A DNA stretch of 64,000 bases from Gemmatimonadota bacterium (GCA_028287235.1 JAQBQB010000006.1:62001-126000); one strand, 5' to 3'. Counted from the first letter of the stretch, positions 16,951 through 25,919 are shown. The notes: generated by a model not told the origin, from the sequence alone. Made by a program: numbers and translations.

Positions 16951-17859
16951 ATGCCACTTCAATTCGCAACTCGTCGCGCCGGACGTCCGCGCTACTGGCG
17001 TCCACTTCCGCTGGAGACCGCCGACACCGTCTGCGGCGAAGGCAACGTCGCCGCGCAGCCGGTTCACGCGCACGAGGCCGTTCAGGTGATCCTTCCCGGT
17101 TCGCGATTCGCGGTGACCGACGGAAGAGGCCGCGCGGCGGTCGTGGGTCCGGGCGATCTCTACGTCGCCGCGCCGCTCGAGCTGATCGGCGCGCAGAGTC
17201 TGGACGGCGAACCGTGCATCGCACGCGTCATCCTCGTCGGTCCATCCGCATTGTCGCGGCTCAGAGTGGAGCCCTCGGAGCTCTGGCGTGGAACGGCGCC
17301 AGGCGGCCGACAGTTCGTGCTTCACGACCCTGGCCTATACGCCGAGCTGTGGACGCTCGTGGGGGATCTGCGCGGACCGCTCGTCTCGCTCGCGTGCGGC
17401 CCGCGGTTGCTCGGCTGTCTCACGCGACTGCTTACGCAACTGGCGCCGGAACCGGTGGCCGCGGCGAAGTCACGGTCTGGCCGCCAGGTCGATGGTGTTC
17501 GCCGCGTTTGCGCGCATCTTCGCGCGCACGTCGCCGACAACGTCTCGCTCGACGACCTCGCGCACGTGGCGGGGCTGAGCAAGTTCTATTTGCTGCGCGC
17601 CTTCCGCCGCGCGCACGGCGTGACGCCGCACGCCTACCAGATGCAGTTGCGCCTCGCGCATGCCTGGCGGTTGATCGTCGACGGGCGGCCCTTGTCGCGC
17701 ACCACGTACGACGCGGGCTTCGCCGACCAGAGTCACCTCACGCGCCGATTCGCCGAGGTGTTTGGCCTCACGCCGGCTCGATACGCGCGAGAGCTCGCGT
17801 TGCTGCCCGGTGTCGAGTCGGCCAGCGCGTCCGGCATTTCGGTGCCGGCGGCCGCGTGA
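16951..17859 (+). CDS. AraC-family transcriptional regulator
   Basis: This protein has about 302 residues from ATG 16951; upstream in-frame starts at 16882 and 16915 are less likely because they run through the putative operator. The N-terminal half is cupin-like (AQPVHAHEAVQVILP, with GPGDLYVAAPLE), as in ligand-binding AraC regulators. The C-terminal ~100 residues hold the two helix-turn-helices: LDDLAHVAGLSKFYLLRAF and the second ending in AGFADQSHLTRRFAEVFG. It is the last gene of the regulatory set opposite the oxalate operon. The inducer is unknown. The tail after TPARYAREL is Ala/Ser-rich. Confidence 0.9.
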   Translation: MPLQFATRRAGRPRYWRPLPLETADTVCGEGNVAAQPVHAHEAVQVILPGSRFAVTDGRGRAAVVGPGDLYVAAPLELIGAQSLDGEPCIARVILVGPSALSRLRVEPSELWRGTAPGGRQFVLHDPGLYAELWTLVGDLRGPLVSLACGPRLLGCLTRLLTQLAPEPVAAAKSRSGRQVDGVRRVCAHLRAHVADNVSLDDLAHVAGLSKFYLLRAFRRAHGVTPHAYQMQLRLAHAWRLIVDGRPLSRTTYDAGFADQSHLTRRFAEVFGLTPARYARELALLPGVESASASGISVPAAA

Positions 17860-17928
17860 TTGCCGCGGCGCTCATCACATCACGGACCGGCTGCTCGTCG
17901 CGCGGCGAACCGACGGAGCGTAGCGCGA

Positions 17929-19125
17929 TCAGCGCGCCGTCGCGTGGCGCAGCACACTCACCACGCGATCGACGTCGTCGGTCGTGTGGTTCGCGTTCAT
18001 GATGAACCGGAGCCGGCTCTGCCCGAACCCGACCGCCGGGAACACGATCGCGTCGACGTGGATACCCTCGGCGTGCAACGCCGCCGCGAGCCGCGAGCAT
18101 TCGCCTTCGTCGCCGACATGCAGCGGCACGATCGGCGTCTGGGTCGACAACAGCGTGAACCCGGCGTCGCGCATGCGCGTCACGAAGTAGCGTTGGTTGG
18201 CCCACAACCGCGCTCGGCGCTCCGGCTCGTCCTGCACCATGTCGATCGCCTCGAGCACCGCCGCGGCCTGGTCGGGCGGCAGCGTCGAGGTGAAGCCGAA
18301 TCCGGAGCATGCGATGCGCAGGATGTCGGCGATGTAACGTTCCGTCGCAACGAAGCCGCCGATGCACCCGTACGCCTTGCTCAGCGTGCCCATGTGGATG
18401 ATGCGCGGGCTGTCGATGCCGAAAAATTCTGTCGTTCCCGCACCCGTCGGACCGAGCACGCCCGTGCCGTGCGCGTCGTCGATGTACACCACGGCGTCAT
18501 ACAGTTCGGCGAGCGCCATCAAGTCCGGCAGCGGCACCACGTCGCCGTGCTGGCTGAAGACGCCGTCGGTCACGATGATCTTGATCGCCGCCTGCGAGGC
18601 GCGGAGCTTTTGCTCGAGGTCGTTCAGGTCCAGGTGCTTGAACGCGAACGCCGGCGCGCCCGACGCCTTGATCCCCTCCCGGATGCTGAGGTGGTTGAAC
18701 TCGTCGGTGAAGAAGGCATGCTTCCAGTTTGCGCTCGGGGTGTAGCCGAACGCCCGCGCCAGTTGGGTGGACTTCACCAGTGCCGGCAGCACGCCGAGGT
18801 TCGTGAGGTACCCGGTGGCGAAGAGCACCGCCGACTCCTTGTGCTTGATCTCGGCGAGCTTCGCCTCGAGCATGTCGTAGAGCTCGAGGTTGCCGCCGAG
18901 CAATCGCGACTCGCAGTTCCCGACACCGTATGCCTCGAGCGCCACATGCGCCCGCGCCTTCAATCGCGGGCTCGTCGCCAGCGCGAGATAGTTGTTCGTG
19001 CTGAACGAAACGAACTCCCGGCCGTCGTAGAGGAACCGAGGATCCGGCAGGGTGGACGGAACGAGCATAGCGTGATCGTTCACGCGCGACGCGTACCACG
19101 CGCCGAGCTCTTGCAGATCTTTCAT
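17929..19125 (-). CDS. Alpha-oxoamine synthase (PLP; BioF/KBL/serine palmitoyltransferase family)
   Basis: This 398-residue enzyme of the PLP fold-type I alpha-oxoamine synthase family condenses an amino acid with an acyl thioester, releasing CO2 to form an amino-ketone. Visible motifs are SFSTNNYLALA, SRLLGGNLELY, the PLP Asp/His set DDAHGTGVLG, and the Schiff-base Lys in GTLSKAYGCIGGF (~248). A hydrophobic stretch before FTDEFNHLS carries an insert relative to BioF. Its start overlaps the ketosynthase stop in TAATG. The ACP and ketosynthase immediately upstream suggest an acyl-ACP donor rather than acyl-CoA. It could be a serine palmitoyltransferase-like enzyme; biotin synthesis is less likely without other bio genes. 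Confidence 0.9.
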   Translation of the reverse strand: MKDLQELGAWYASRVNDHAMLVPSTLPDPRFLYDGREFVSFSTNNYLALATSPRLKARAHVALEAYGVGNCESRLLGGNLELYDMLEAKLAEIKHKESAVLFATGYLTNLGVLPALVKSTQLARAFGYTPSANWKHAFFTDEFNHLSIREGIKASGAPAFAFKHLDLNDLEQKLRASQAAIKIIVTDGVFSQHGDVVPLPDLMALAELYDAVVYIDDAHGTGVLGPTGAGTTEFFGIDSPRIIHMGTLSKAYGCIGGFVATERYIADILRIACSGFGFTSTLPPDQAAAVLEAIDMVQDEPERRARLWANQRYFVTRMRDAGFTLLSTQTPIVPLHVGDEGECSRLAAALHAEGIHVDAIVFPAVGFGQSRLRFIMNANHTTDDVDRVVSVLRHATAR

Positions 19126-20360
19126 TAGTGTTTGCGATAGTTGCGCGCGACGAGCACGGCGTTCATTCCGCCGAAGCCGAAGGAGTTCGACATCACCGCG
19201 TCGAGCGGCACCCGGCGCGCCTCGTTCGGTACGAAGTCGAGGTCGCACGCCGGATCGGGCTTGTCGAGATGCGCGGTGGGTGGAACGACGCCGGCGTTCA
19301 ACGCCATGAGGCCCACGAGCATCTCCACGGCTCCCGTGGCGCCCATCAGATGGCCGTGCAGCGCCTTGGTCGACGAGACGCAGAGTGAGCGCGCGTGATC
19401 GCCGAACGCCCGCTTGAGGGCCTCCGTCTCGACCACGTCGCCGACCTGGGTCGCGGTGCCGTGCGCGTTGACGTAGCCGATCGCACTTGGATCGAGCTCG
19501 GCGTCGGCGAGCGCCAGTCGCATCGCGCGAACCTGTCCGTCGGCATCGGGCCTCGAGATGTGCACTGCGTCGGCCGCATTTCCATAGCCGGCGATCTCGC
19601 CGTAAATGCGCGCCCCGCGTGCTTCCGCCCGCTCGGCGCTCTCGAGGATCAGCGCCGCGGCGCCCTCGCCGAGCACGAGCCCCGTACGATCCGCGGCGAA
19701 GGGCTTGCAGCTGCGCGATGCGTCCGACGAATCCGCATGGGCCAGCGCGCGCATCGCGTCCCACGCGCACAGGTTGCCGTAGGTGATGAGCGCCTCCGAT
19801 CCGCCGGCGATCACCACGTCGGCGTATCCGGCGCGAATGGCGCGAAAGCCCTCGCCGATGCTCGCTGCCGACGACGAGCACGCGGTCGAGATGTTGACGA
19901 GCGGACCTCGGATGCCGTGCGCCAAAGAGACGTGCGCCGCGGCGGCGTTGTTCATTCCGAGCACGACGGCCGACGGACGGACGCGGCCGCTCTCGGTCGC
20001 GAAGAGGTTCCGGTACGAATCCTCGATGCTTGCTGCTCCCCCGAGTCCGGTTCCCCAATAGACGCCGGCGCGCCACGACTCCTCCTCGCTCAGAACGAGC
20101 GACGCGTCGGCGATCGCTTGGGCCGACGCGACGAGCGCAAATTGCGTCGCGCGATCGAACTGGGCGGATTGGTGTGGCGGCCAGTAGGCCGACGGATCGA
20201 ATGCGATCGTTCCCGCGACGAGTGAGTTGGCGCCGGGAAAGCGCGAGGCCGGGACCGCACCAATGCCCGAGCGGCCCGAAACCAGGCCGTCGAAGAGATC
20301 ACTCGGCGTCTGCCCGACTGGCGTGATCGCTCCCATCCCGGTAACGACCACTCGTCGCAC
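19125..20360 (-). CDS. Beta-ketoacyl-ACP synthase (FabF-like)
   Basis: This 411-residue thiolase-fold condensing enzyme has the complete Cys-His-His triad: Cys in ISTACSSSAAS (~162), His in YVNAHGTATQ (~299) and His in KALHGHLMGATG (~338). FGFGGMNA closes the protein. The usual FabF motif KSMTGHLLGAAG is altered here, as often happens in specialised synthases outside primary fatty-acid synthesis. It extends an acyl-ACP with malonyl-ACP. It sits between an ACP gene (9 nt upstream) and an oxoamine synthase (1-nt overlap), forming a dedicated three-gene pathway. Confidence 0.92.
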   Translation of the reverse strand: MRRVVVTGMGAITPVGQTPSDLFDGLVSGRSGIGAVPASRFPGANSLVAGTIAFDPSAYWPPHQSAQFDRATQFALVASAQAIADASLVLSEEESWRAGVYWGTGLGGAASIEDSYRNLFATESGRVRPSAVVLGMNNAAAAHVSLAHGIRGPLVNISTACSSSAASIGEGFRAIRAGYADVVIAGGSEALITYGNLCAWDAMRALAHADSSDASRSCKPFAADRTGLVLGEGAAALILESAERAEARGARIYGEIAGYGNAADAVHISRPDADGQVRAMRLALADAELDPSAIGYVNAHGTATQVGDVVETEALKRAFGDHARSLCVSSTKALHGHLMGATGAVEMLVGLMALNAGVVPPTAHLDKPDPACDLDFVPNEARRVPLDAVMSNSFGFGGMNAVLVARNYRKH

Positions 20361-20369
20361 GCCGCGCCT

Positions 20370-20624
20370 CTAGCTCGACGCGGGCGATTTCGCCGTTGCG
20401 GTCAACGCATCGATCGCCGCGGCAAGCTCGCGCAGCGTGCGAACGCCGGTGACGGAATCCTGTGGAATGGGGAACCCGAATCGATCCTCGAGCTCGAACA
20501 GGAACTCGAGGAAACCGAGCGAGTCGATCCCAAGCTGGTCCACCGGTGCGTCCGCGTCGATCCCGTCCGGCTCACCGCCGAACTGCTTCGCCGCCAGCTC
20601 CTTGATCACGAACAGAGTATCCAC
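20370..20624 (-). CDS. Acyl carrier protein
   Basis: This 84-residue carrier protein starts with GTG at 20624 behind GAGGT. The phosphopantetheine attachment Ser35 lies in LGIDSLGFLEFLFELE, followed by the acidic helix II typical of ACPs. The first residues are more basic and Gly-rich than in primary AcpP, and the C-terminal tail TATAKSPASS is an extension. It is the first gene of the ACP-ketosynthase-oxoamine synthase operon and is presumably the carrier of the acyl chain used by both enzymes. It is unlikely to be the housekeeping ACP because fabD and fabG are absent around it. Confidence 0.92.
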   Translation of the reverse strand: MDTLFVIKELAAKQFGGEPDGIDADAPVDQLGIDSLGFLEFLFELEDRFGFPIPQDSVTGVRTLRELAAAIDALTATAKSPASS

Positions 20625-20716
20625 GACACCTCAGATGTGCTGACGACAGACGACCGTATCAATTCAATGGTAAGCGCATGGCGAAGCGCCTGTGGCGCAA
20701 ACGGTACAAATTTCTC

Positions 20717-21184
20717 TTACTGTCCTTCCTTCGCGCGGAGCCAGACCTGCGATCGGCCCAACAGGGCGAACCCAATGTAGCCTCGAACGACGAGCTTCCG
20801 GCCGTCGTCCTCGAGATGGGCCTTGGCCTTGTAGATCTTCCCCGTGTCCGGATCGAGGATCTCTCCGCCACTCCAACTGTCGCCGTCGGGGCGGAGTCCG
20901 CGCAAGATCTCCATGCCGAATACCGGTTTACCCTTCCGGTCGCCGGAGCACCGGTCGCAGATGGGCGAGAGCGAGTCGGCCGGATCGAACGAACCTGTCA
21001 GGACGCCTACAAACCGTCCACCCACCTCGTGAATGACGACGATCCCTCTGGGCTTCCCGCTGACGTCGTCGATCGTGTGCCAGGTGCCGGCCGGCGTGGG
21101 CTTGGGATTCGCGACATCCTGCGTCCCGTGAACGGACGAGCTCCCGAGCGCCACGAGGAGGCCGAGGACTGCGGCGTGCCTCAT
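20717..21184 (-). CDS. Exported DUF2147 protein
   Basis: This 155-residue protein begins with a signal peptide (MRHAAVLGLLVALGSSSVHG) and is exported. The mature part matches DUF2147: GTWHTIDDVSGKPRGIV, GGRFVGVLTG, GMEILRGLRPDG, GGEILDPDTGKIYKAKAHL and GYIGFALLGRSQVW. The family forms a small lipocalin-like beta barrel with no fixed function. A CDRC pair is in the middle. The ATG overlaps the stop of the 115-residue gene upstream (ATGA), so the two are co-translated. GGGGGA precedes the start. Confidence 0.85.
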   Translation of the reverse strand: MRHAAVLGLLVALGSSSVHGTQDVANPKPTPAGTWHTIDDVSGKPRGIVVIHEVGGRFVGVLTGSFDPADSLSPICDRCSGDRKGKPVFGMEILRGLRPDGDSWSGGEILDPDTGKIYKAKAHLEDDGRKLVVRGYIGFALLGRSQVWLRAKEGQ

Positions 21185-21528
21185 TCGTTCCCCCGCTGCG
21201 CCGGCACCACGCATGACCAGCGCGTTCGGATCGTGCATCCATCGGCAACATGCTCGTCCTCGTACGTCACGACAATGGCGCGGTCGGCGCGCCGGCGCAT
21301 GTACGTGCGCGTATCCGCGCGGAGCGCCGCGCGTGTGACCGCCACCACTTCCCGCGCGCGCTGAAGCCGGAGCTCCGTCGACCAGGCATGCGCACCCACG
21401 CCTCGAAACTCGATGGCGAATCGTCCGTTCCTGACGCGGCACCGCGGCGGGCGATCGAGCTCAAGCCCGCGCGCGATTGCCGTGGCCGTGCGTCCGACGA
21501 TGAGGCTGCGGATGTCGAATTGCGCCAC
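21181..21528 (-). CDS. Hypothetical protein, 115 aa
   Basis: I do not recognise this protein. It starts at ATG 21528, and its stop overlaps the DUF2147 start by 4 nt, which supports it as a real gene. The sequence is basic and mixed alpha/beta (MAQFDIRSLIVGRTATAIA, then an Arg-rich RALRADTRTYMRRR stretch). Three Cys residues are present and there is no signal peptide or membrane helix. Third-position GC is high, as in its neighbours. It may be a cytoplasmic partner of the following exported protein or simply be coupled to it. Confidence 0.6.
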   Translation of the reverse strand: MAQFDIRSLIVGRTATAIARGLELDRPPRCRVRNGRFAIEFRGVGAHAWSTELRLQRAREVVAVTRAALRADTRTYMRRRADRAIVVTYEDEHVADGCTIRTRWSCVVPAQRGNE

Positions 21529-21555
21529 TGGTTCTCCATGGTCGGCTATCGCCGG

Positions 21556-22323
21556 CTACCGCCGGCGAGCGAGCTCGCGGTCGATCGCGGCGGACAGGAC
21601 ACGCACATCCTTCGCGACGGTGTTCTCGAAGTGAATCGCTGTGGACATCCGGTCCGATGCTTCATCCACCAGCGCGCGGAAGCCCGGATCGCCCGCAACG
21701 AGCGCGTAGTCGATCGGATGCGCGGGACCATAGTAGTCGGGCTGGCGCAAGTATTGGTGAACCCGCGACTGTGTCCGATCGAACGCGGCCGTCATCACGC
21801 GATCGTGCTGCTCCTCTTCCCCGTACGTCGTCTCGTAGAACCGTGCGATCGCCTGCCGCAGCGAGTCGTTCGTGACGAGACGAAGCCCGCGCGACTTGAG
21901 CGTTGCGTATCCCGCCGCATTTCGCTGATGGTCGATCCACCATCCCAAGACCGCGGCCATGGAATCGAGCGACGGGTCGTACGGCCGGTGGTGATCCAGG
22001 CGCGACGAGAGCGAGTCCAGGCGGGCCTTCGCGTACAGAAGGCCGCCGAGGTTGCCGGTGACGTCCGTCGAGTCGGTGCGCAGGTCGGCCCGGATCTCCA
22101 CGAGCGTCTCGACCTCGGCGCGCCGATCCTGCCGTTCTTGCCACCACGAGTTCACGGCCAGCGCCAACAGCACGCCGACGAACGTGACGACGAACTCGCG
22201 GCCGAGCGACGCCCAACGAATGCCTCGCGCCGCCGGTTCACGTTTCGAGCTCGGCGGATCGACGAACGGATCGACAAGGGGATCGACGAGCGGATCGATT
22301 TGCGGGCGCGAGAGACGTGACAT
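21556..22323 (-). CDS. DUF6090-type single-pass membrane protein
   Basis: This 255-residue protein starts at ATG 22323 (a GTG at 22347 is the alternative). After a Pro/Asp-rich repeat, a single helix FVVTFVGVLLALAVNSWW spans the membrane. It is followed by a soluble helical domain containing RADLRTDSTDV, a coiled helix pair, and LKSRGLRLVTNDSLRQAI. This layout is that of the DUF6090 family, whose function is unknown. Near the N-terminus DPLVDPLVDPFVDP is encoded by a 12-bp tandem repeat. It is the first of a minus-strand run leading into the 115-aa and DUF2147 genes. Confidence 0.75.
   Translation of the reverse strand: MSRLSRPQIDPLVDPLVDPFVDPPSSKREPAARGIRWASLGREFVVTFVGVLLALAVNSWWQERQDRRAEVETLVEIRADLRTDSTDVTGNLGGLLYAKARLDSLSSRLDHHRPYDPSLDSMAAVLGWWIDHQRNAAGYATLKSRGLRLVTNDSLRQAIARFYETTYGEEEQHDRVMTAAFDRTQSRVHQYLRQPDYYGPAHPIDYALVAGDPGFRALVDEASDRMSTAIHFENTVAKDVRVLSAAIDRELARRR
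22261..22296. repeat. 12-bp tandem repeat inside DUF6090 gene
   Basis: Three 12-bp units of the form GACGAxCGGATC encode the VDPL/VDPF repeats near the protein N-terminus. They lie before the membrane helix, so copy-number change would alter only the cytoplasmic tail. Confidence 0.75.
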
Positions 22324-22386
22324 GGAACGAGAATGCCGGTTTCCCACTGGACTGGCAAGGCGTGTGTCCGCCTTCGCACTCCGCGC

Positions 22387-23586
22387 CTATCGCATATTGC
22401 CGGTGTGGCCGAGCGAGTAGCGTCCAGGCTGCGGCCACACACAGAGGCCATGGGGCTCGCGCCCCACCGGAATGCGATGCGTCAGCGCGCCGGTGCTCGT
22501 ATCGAAGACATACACCTCGGAATCGTACCGTCCAGACACCCAAAGCTCGCGTCCGTCGGCCGTCACGCCTCCCATGTCCGGGCTGCCGCCGCCGGGCACC
22601 GGCCACGTCGCCACGACGCTGTCGGCCACCGGGTCGAGCACGCTGATCGAGCCTGGGCCGTGACGGCCGCCCGCGGTGGTGTTCCATCCGCGATTCGTGA
22701 CATATAGGTGTCGGCCGTCCCGGCTCGGATAGATGCCATGGGCGCCCTTTCCGGTCTTGATGAATCCCGTGCGAGTGAACGACACCGGATCGATCACGTG
22801 CACTCCGTCCTGCATCATGTCGGCCACGAAGAAGGTGCGGCCATCGGGCGACGAGCGAATGTCCTGTGGCATCGACTTGCCTCGGCGCCACCACGGGATG
22901 AGCGTCAAATACTGAATCGTGTCCTGGGTGCCCAGATCGATCTTCACGAGCCGGCCGGCAAACTCGCACGTCGCGATCAGATATTTGTCATCTGCCGTGA
23001 ACTCGACGTGATCGAGTCCGCGACAATTCACGTGCACGGAGCGCACGAGCTTCATCGTCGCCGGATCCCGAAAGTCCAGCCGCCCCCGGCGCTCCGCGAT
23101 CACGATCGCCTGCTTTCCGCTTGGCGAGTAGTACATGTTGTACGGATCGTCGACGTGAATCGCCTGGCTGTCAGCGCCCGTGACCGGATCGATCGGCGTG
23201 AGCGTGCTGGCTTCGTTGTTCAGCACCCACAACCGGCTCAGGTCGAACGACGGCACGACGTGCTGTGGAACGGCGCCGGTCGCGAACGTTCGCTCCACGG
23301 TGTACGTCGCCGGGTCGATCACGCTCACGGTTCCCGAGCGCGAGTTGGGCACGTATACGCGCGGCTTGGCCCGAGCGGCGGCGGGCGCCAGCGCGTTCGG
23401 TCCCGCTGCCGCGTAGATGTTCACGCGATCGGAGGCGGTGGCGCCATTCGCCGAGTCAGCCGGCGCGGCCGACGCGGCGACACTACCGCTCGCCGTTCGC
23501 CTGCCCGGCGGGGCGTCGGACGTTCCACACGCGATCAGTGCGACGGCAGCGGGCAGGCACCACGCCCGGCGAACGAACCCTCCCAT
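22387..23586 (-). CDS. YVTN-type beta-propeller lipoprotein
   Basis: This protein of about 399 residues starts at ATG 23586; 23610 is an alternative. The N-terminus is a lipoprotein signal ending in ALIACG. After a Ala/Ser/Thr-rich linker come seven-bladed propeller repeats of the YVTN/NHL kind: PRVYVPNSRSGTVSVIDP, DLSRLWVLNNEASTLTPIDP, DGRTFFVADMMQDGVHVIDP and DGRHLYVTNRGWN. Such propellers bind ligands or act in surface processes; no catalytic residues are obvious. Two NCRG and TCEFAG Cys residues sit inside the blades. It diverges from the epimerase gene across about 160 nt. Confidence 0.85.
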   Translation of the reverse strand: MGGFVRRAWCLPAAVALIACGTSDAPPGRRTASGSVAASAAPADSANGATASDRVNIYAAAGPNALAPAAARAKPRVYVPNSRSGTVSVIDPATYTVERTFATGAVPQHVVPSFDLSRLWVLNNEASTLTPIDPVTGADSQAIHVDDPYNMYYSPSGKQAIVIAERRGRLDFRDPATMKLVRSVHVNCRGLDHVEFTADDKYLIATCEFAGRLVKIDLGTQDTIQYLTLIPWWRRGKSMPQDIRSSPDGRTFFVADMMQDGVHVIDPVSFTRTGFIKTGKGAHGIYPSRDGRHLYVTNRGWNTTAGGRHGPGSISVLDPVADSVVATWPVPGGGSPDMGGVTADGRELWVSGRYDSEVYVFDTSTGALTHRIPVGREPHGLCVWPQPGRYSLGHTGNMR

Positions 23587-23748
23587 GCGACCCCAGGAGT
23601 TGATGGACATGGTATCGAACCGCAAAATGCGGGCAACGTCTCGTCGAAAACGCGGGTGTCTCACGATTCGTGCCCCAACCAGACTGTACAAAGAATTCTG
23701 AAGCTGGCCCGCCAGGCGGGATTGTTGCGCTCTACCTTACTGCCACGC

Positions 23749-24723
23749 ATGAAGGTCTTCGTCACCGGCGGTAACGGGTTCATTGGCTGCCACGTCGTGC
23801 GGATCCTCGTCGCGTCGGGGCACCAGGTCGTGTGCCTCCTCCGGTCGACGAGCCGCACCGAGCGAATCGACGGTCTCGCGTTCGAGCGCGCAGCCGGCGA
23901 CGTCCGCGATCTCGCGTCCATCCGCGCCGGAATGTCACGGTGTGATTGCACGATTCATCTTGCGGCACCGTCCTCCTGGGACAATGACGAGTCGCTCGCA
24001 CTCAAGCAGGTGATCGAGGGCGGCATCCGAAACGTCCTCCACGTCGCGAGCGCGCTCCGCGGCCATCGCGTGGTATTCGTGTCGAGCACGGCGGCCATCA
24101 ATGCGTCCGACACGCCGCAGCTGTTCGACGAGCGCACCGCGTTCGCGGTGCGCGATCCGTCGCTCCGCTACGCCCACGCCAAGCATCACGCTGAGATGCA
24201 AGCCAGCGAGGCGTTTCGGCGCGGCGTGCCCGTGATCATCGTCAACCCGGCCGAAGTATACGGGCCGCTCGACACGTCGCTCGTGACCGCGGGAAACCTC
24301 ATCGATTTCGCCAAGTCCAATCCCGTGCTCGTCTGCCGCGGCGGCACGGGGGTCGTACACGTCGAAGACGTCGCGGCCGGGATCGTTGCCGCGCTCGAGC
24401 GCGGCCGGCCGGGTGAGCGGTACATCCTCAGTGGCCAGAACATCAGCATTCGGCAGCTCGCCGCGTTGTGCCTCGAGCAGCTCGGGCGCCAGGCCCGGAT
24501 CGTAACCGTTCCGAATGGCCTGGTGCGCGTTTTGTCGCGGATCGGTGTTCGCCTGCACCTTCCCCTTCCATATAACCCGCACGTCGTGCCCTACGCGACG
24601 CGCTACTGGTTCGTCGACAGCTCCAAGGCCGAGCGCGAGTTGGCCGTGACTTTCCGCGGCGCGCGCGAGACGATCGGCTCGACGCTCGCGTGGCTGCGCG
24701 AAACGGGACATCTCGACGCATGA
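23749..24723 (+). CDS. NAD(P)-dependent epimerase/dehydratase (extended SDR)
   Basis: This 324-residue extended short-chain dehydrogenase/reductase has the nucleotide motif VTGGNGFIGCHVV (residues 5-17). The catalytic pair is in RYAHAKHHAE (YxxxK), with Ser upstream in VFVSSTAAI, and NPAEVYGP follows. It resembles dihydroflavonol-4-reductase/3-beta-HSD-like epimerases that act on sugars, hopanoid precursors or small ketones. Its stop overlaps the start of the next MFS gene (ATGA), so the substrate is probably linked to that transporter. Confidence 0.88.
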   Translation: MKVFVTGGNGFIGCHVVRILVASGHQVVCLLRSTSRTERIDGLAFERAAGDVRDLASIRAGMSRCDCTIHLAAPSSWDNDESLALKQVIEGGIRNVLHVASALRGHRVVFVSSTAAINASDTPQLFDERTAFAVRDPSLRYAHAKHHAEMQASEAFRRGVPVIIVNPAEVYGPLDTSLVTAGNLIDFAKSNPVLVCRGGTGVVHVEDVAAGIVAALERGRPGERYILSGQNISIRQLAALCLEQLGRQARIVTVPNGLVRVLSRIGVRLHLPLPYNPHVVPYATRYWFVDSSKAERELAVTFRGARETIGSTLAWLRETGHLDA

Positions 24724-25919
24724 GCGATGCGCCGCCGCCACGTCCCTGGCTCTTCGCGCTCGCGTCCCTTCCCTACGGCATCTTCAACGGGATCGTCGCG
24801 CTGTCGTTGCCTTACCTGCTGCGAAGTCACGGGGTGTCCGTTCAACGCATCGCGTCCATCGGCGCGCTCGTGCAGGCGCCCGCCATCTGGTATTTCCTCT
24901 GGGCGCCCGTGGTCGACCTCAGGCTTCGGCGCCGCACCTGGGTCATTCTGTTGGCCGTCGCGAGCGGTGCATGTGCGGCGGCCGCGCTCGGATTGAACAT
25001 GGTCACGGCGCTCGGAGCCGTCACCGTGCTCCTCGTCGCAGGCTCGATCATCAATCAACCCATCTCGAGTGCACTCGGCGGGCTCGTGGCCGAGGTCGTT
25101 CCGAACGCGTTGCGCGGCCGCACCGCCGGCTGGGGTCAGGCGGGTATCCTCGCCGGGGGAGTTGCGGCCGGGGCACTCATCGTGTGGCTCGGTCCGCACG
25201 CGCCGCCCGCCGTCACGGCGATCACCGCCGGCCTGCTCGTCGCCGTGCCGTCCGCCGTGGTTCTCGCGATCCACGAGCCGCGGCGTCCCAACCCCGGTGT
25301 TCGCGAGCGCGCCACGCGAATGCTGCACGAGCTGCGCGAGACGTTTCGGCAACGCGACGTGTGGATCGCGTTCGCCTTCTTTCTCAGTCCGGTCGGCTCC
25401 GCGGCGCTGATGAGCCTCTTCGCGGCCGTCGCCGCAGACTATGGCGCATCGGCCAACGTCGTGATCGGCGTCGGGATCGGCGGCGGTCTACTCACGGCCG
25501 CGGGCGCGCTGGCGGGTGGCTTCCTTGCCGACCGTTACGATCGCTGGCGCATCTATCCGATCGTGGGCCTTCTCTCGGCGGTGAGTGCGGGAGCGATGAT
25601 GCTCGGACCGCTCACGCCGGTCACGTTCGCCGTGGGCGCCGCGGCCTACTCGTTGGTCGCCGGGCTGGGATATGCGGCGTTCATGGCGCTCGCGCTCGAG
25701 CTCCTGGCCGAGGGCACGGCGGCGAGCAGCACGCGCTTCACACTCTTCATCGCGGCCACGAACGTGCCGCTGGTGTACATGATGTGGCTGGAGGGTCTGG
25801 CCCACGCACACTTCGGCGTCCGCGGCATGCTCGCGATCGACGCGGCCGCCAACGCGGCGTTCGGATTGATTTTTCTCCTGTGGCTCGCTCGCGCGAAGCC
25901 CGCCTCACCTGCGCCGTGA
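24720..25919 (+). CDS. MFS transporter, AmpG-like
   Basis: This 399-residue protein has 12 hydrophobic helices. The opening helix SLPYGIFNGIVALSLPYLL, with the loop RSHGVSVQRIA, is typical of the AmpG/PAT group of major facilitators, which import muropeptides or acyl/siderophore compounds. WAPVVDLRLRRRTW matches the motif-A loop. Its start codon overlaps the epimerase stop in ATGA, and its own stop overlaps the next gene in GTGA. The substrate may be the epimerase product, but sequence alone does not tell. Confidence 0.85.
   Translation: MSDAPPPRPWLFALASLPYGIFNGIVALSLPYLLRSHGVSVQRIASIGALVQAPAIWYFLWAPVVDLRLRRRTWVILLAVASGACAAAALGLNMVTALGAVTVLLVAGSIINQPISSALGGLVAEVVPNALRGRTAGWGQAGILAGGVAAGALIVWLGPHAPPAVTAITAGLLVAVPSAVVLAIHEPRRPNPGVRERATRMLHELRETFRQRDVWIAFAFFLSPVGSAALMSLFAAVAADYGASANVVIGVGIGGGLLTAAGALAGGFLADRYDRWRIYPIVGLLSAVSAGAMMLGPLTPVTFAVGAAAYSLVAGLGYAAFMALALELLAEGTAASSTRFTLFIAATNVPLVYMMWLEGLAHAHFGVRGMLAIDAAANAAFGLIFLLWLARAKPASPAP

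Noticed and set aside
17929-20076. 715-residue open frame joining the oxoamine synthase with upstream sequence
   Set aside because: The N-terminal ~300 residues are Arg/Gly-rich antisense-like sequence over the ketosynthase gene; the proper start is ATG 19125 in TAATG.
22708-24723. 671-residue open frame reaching far upstream of the epimerase
   Set aside because: The first ~347 residues lie opposite the propeller lipoprotein; the Rossmann motif begins right after ATG 23749.
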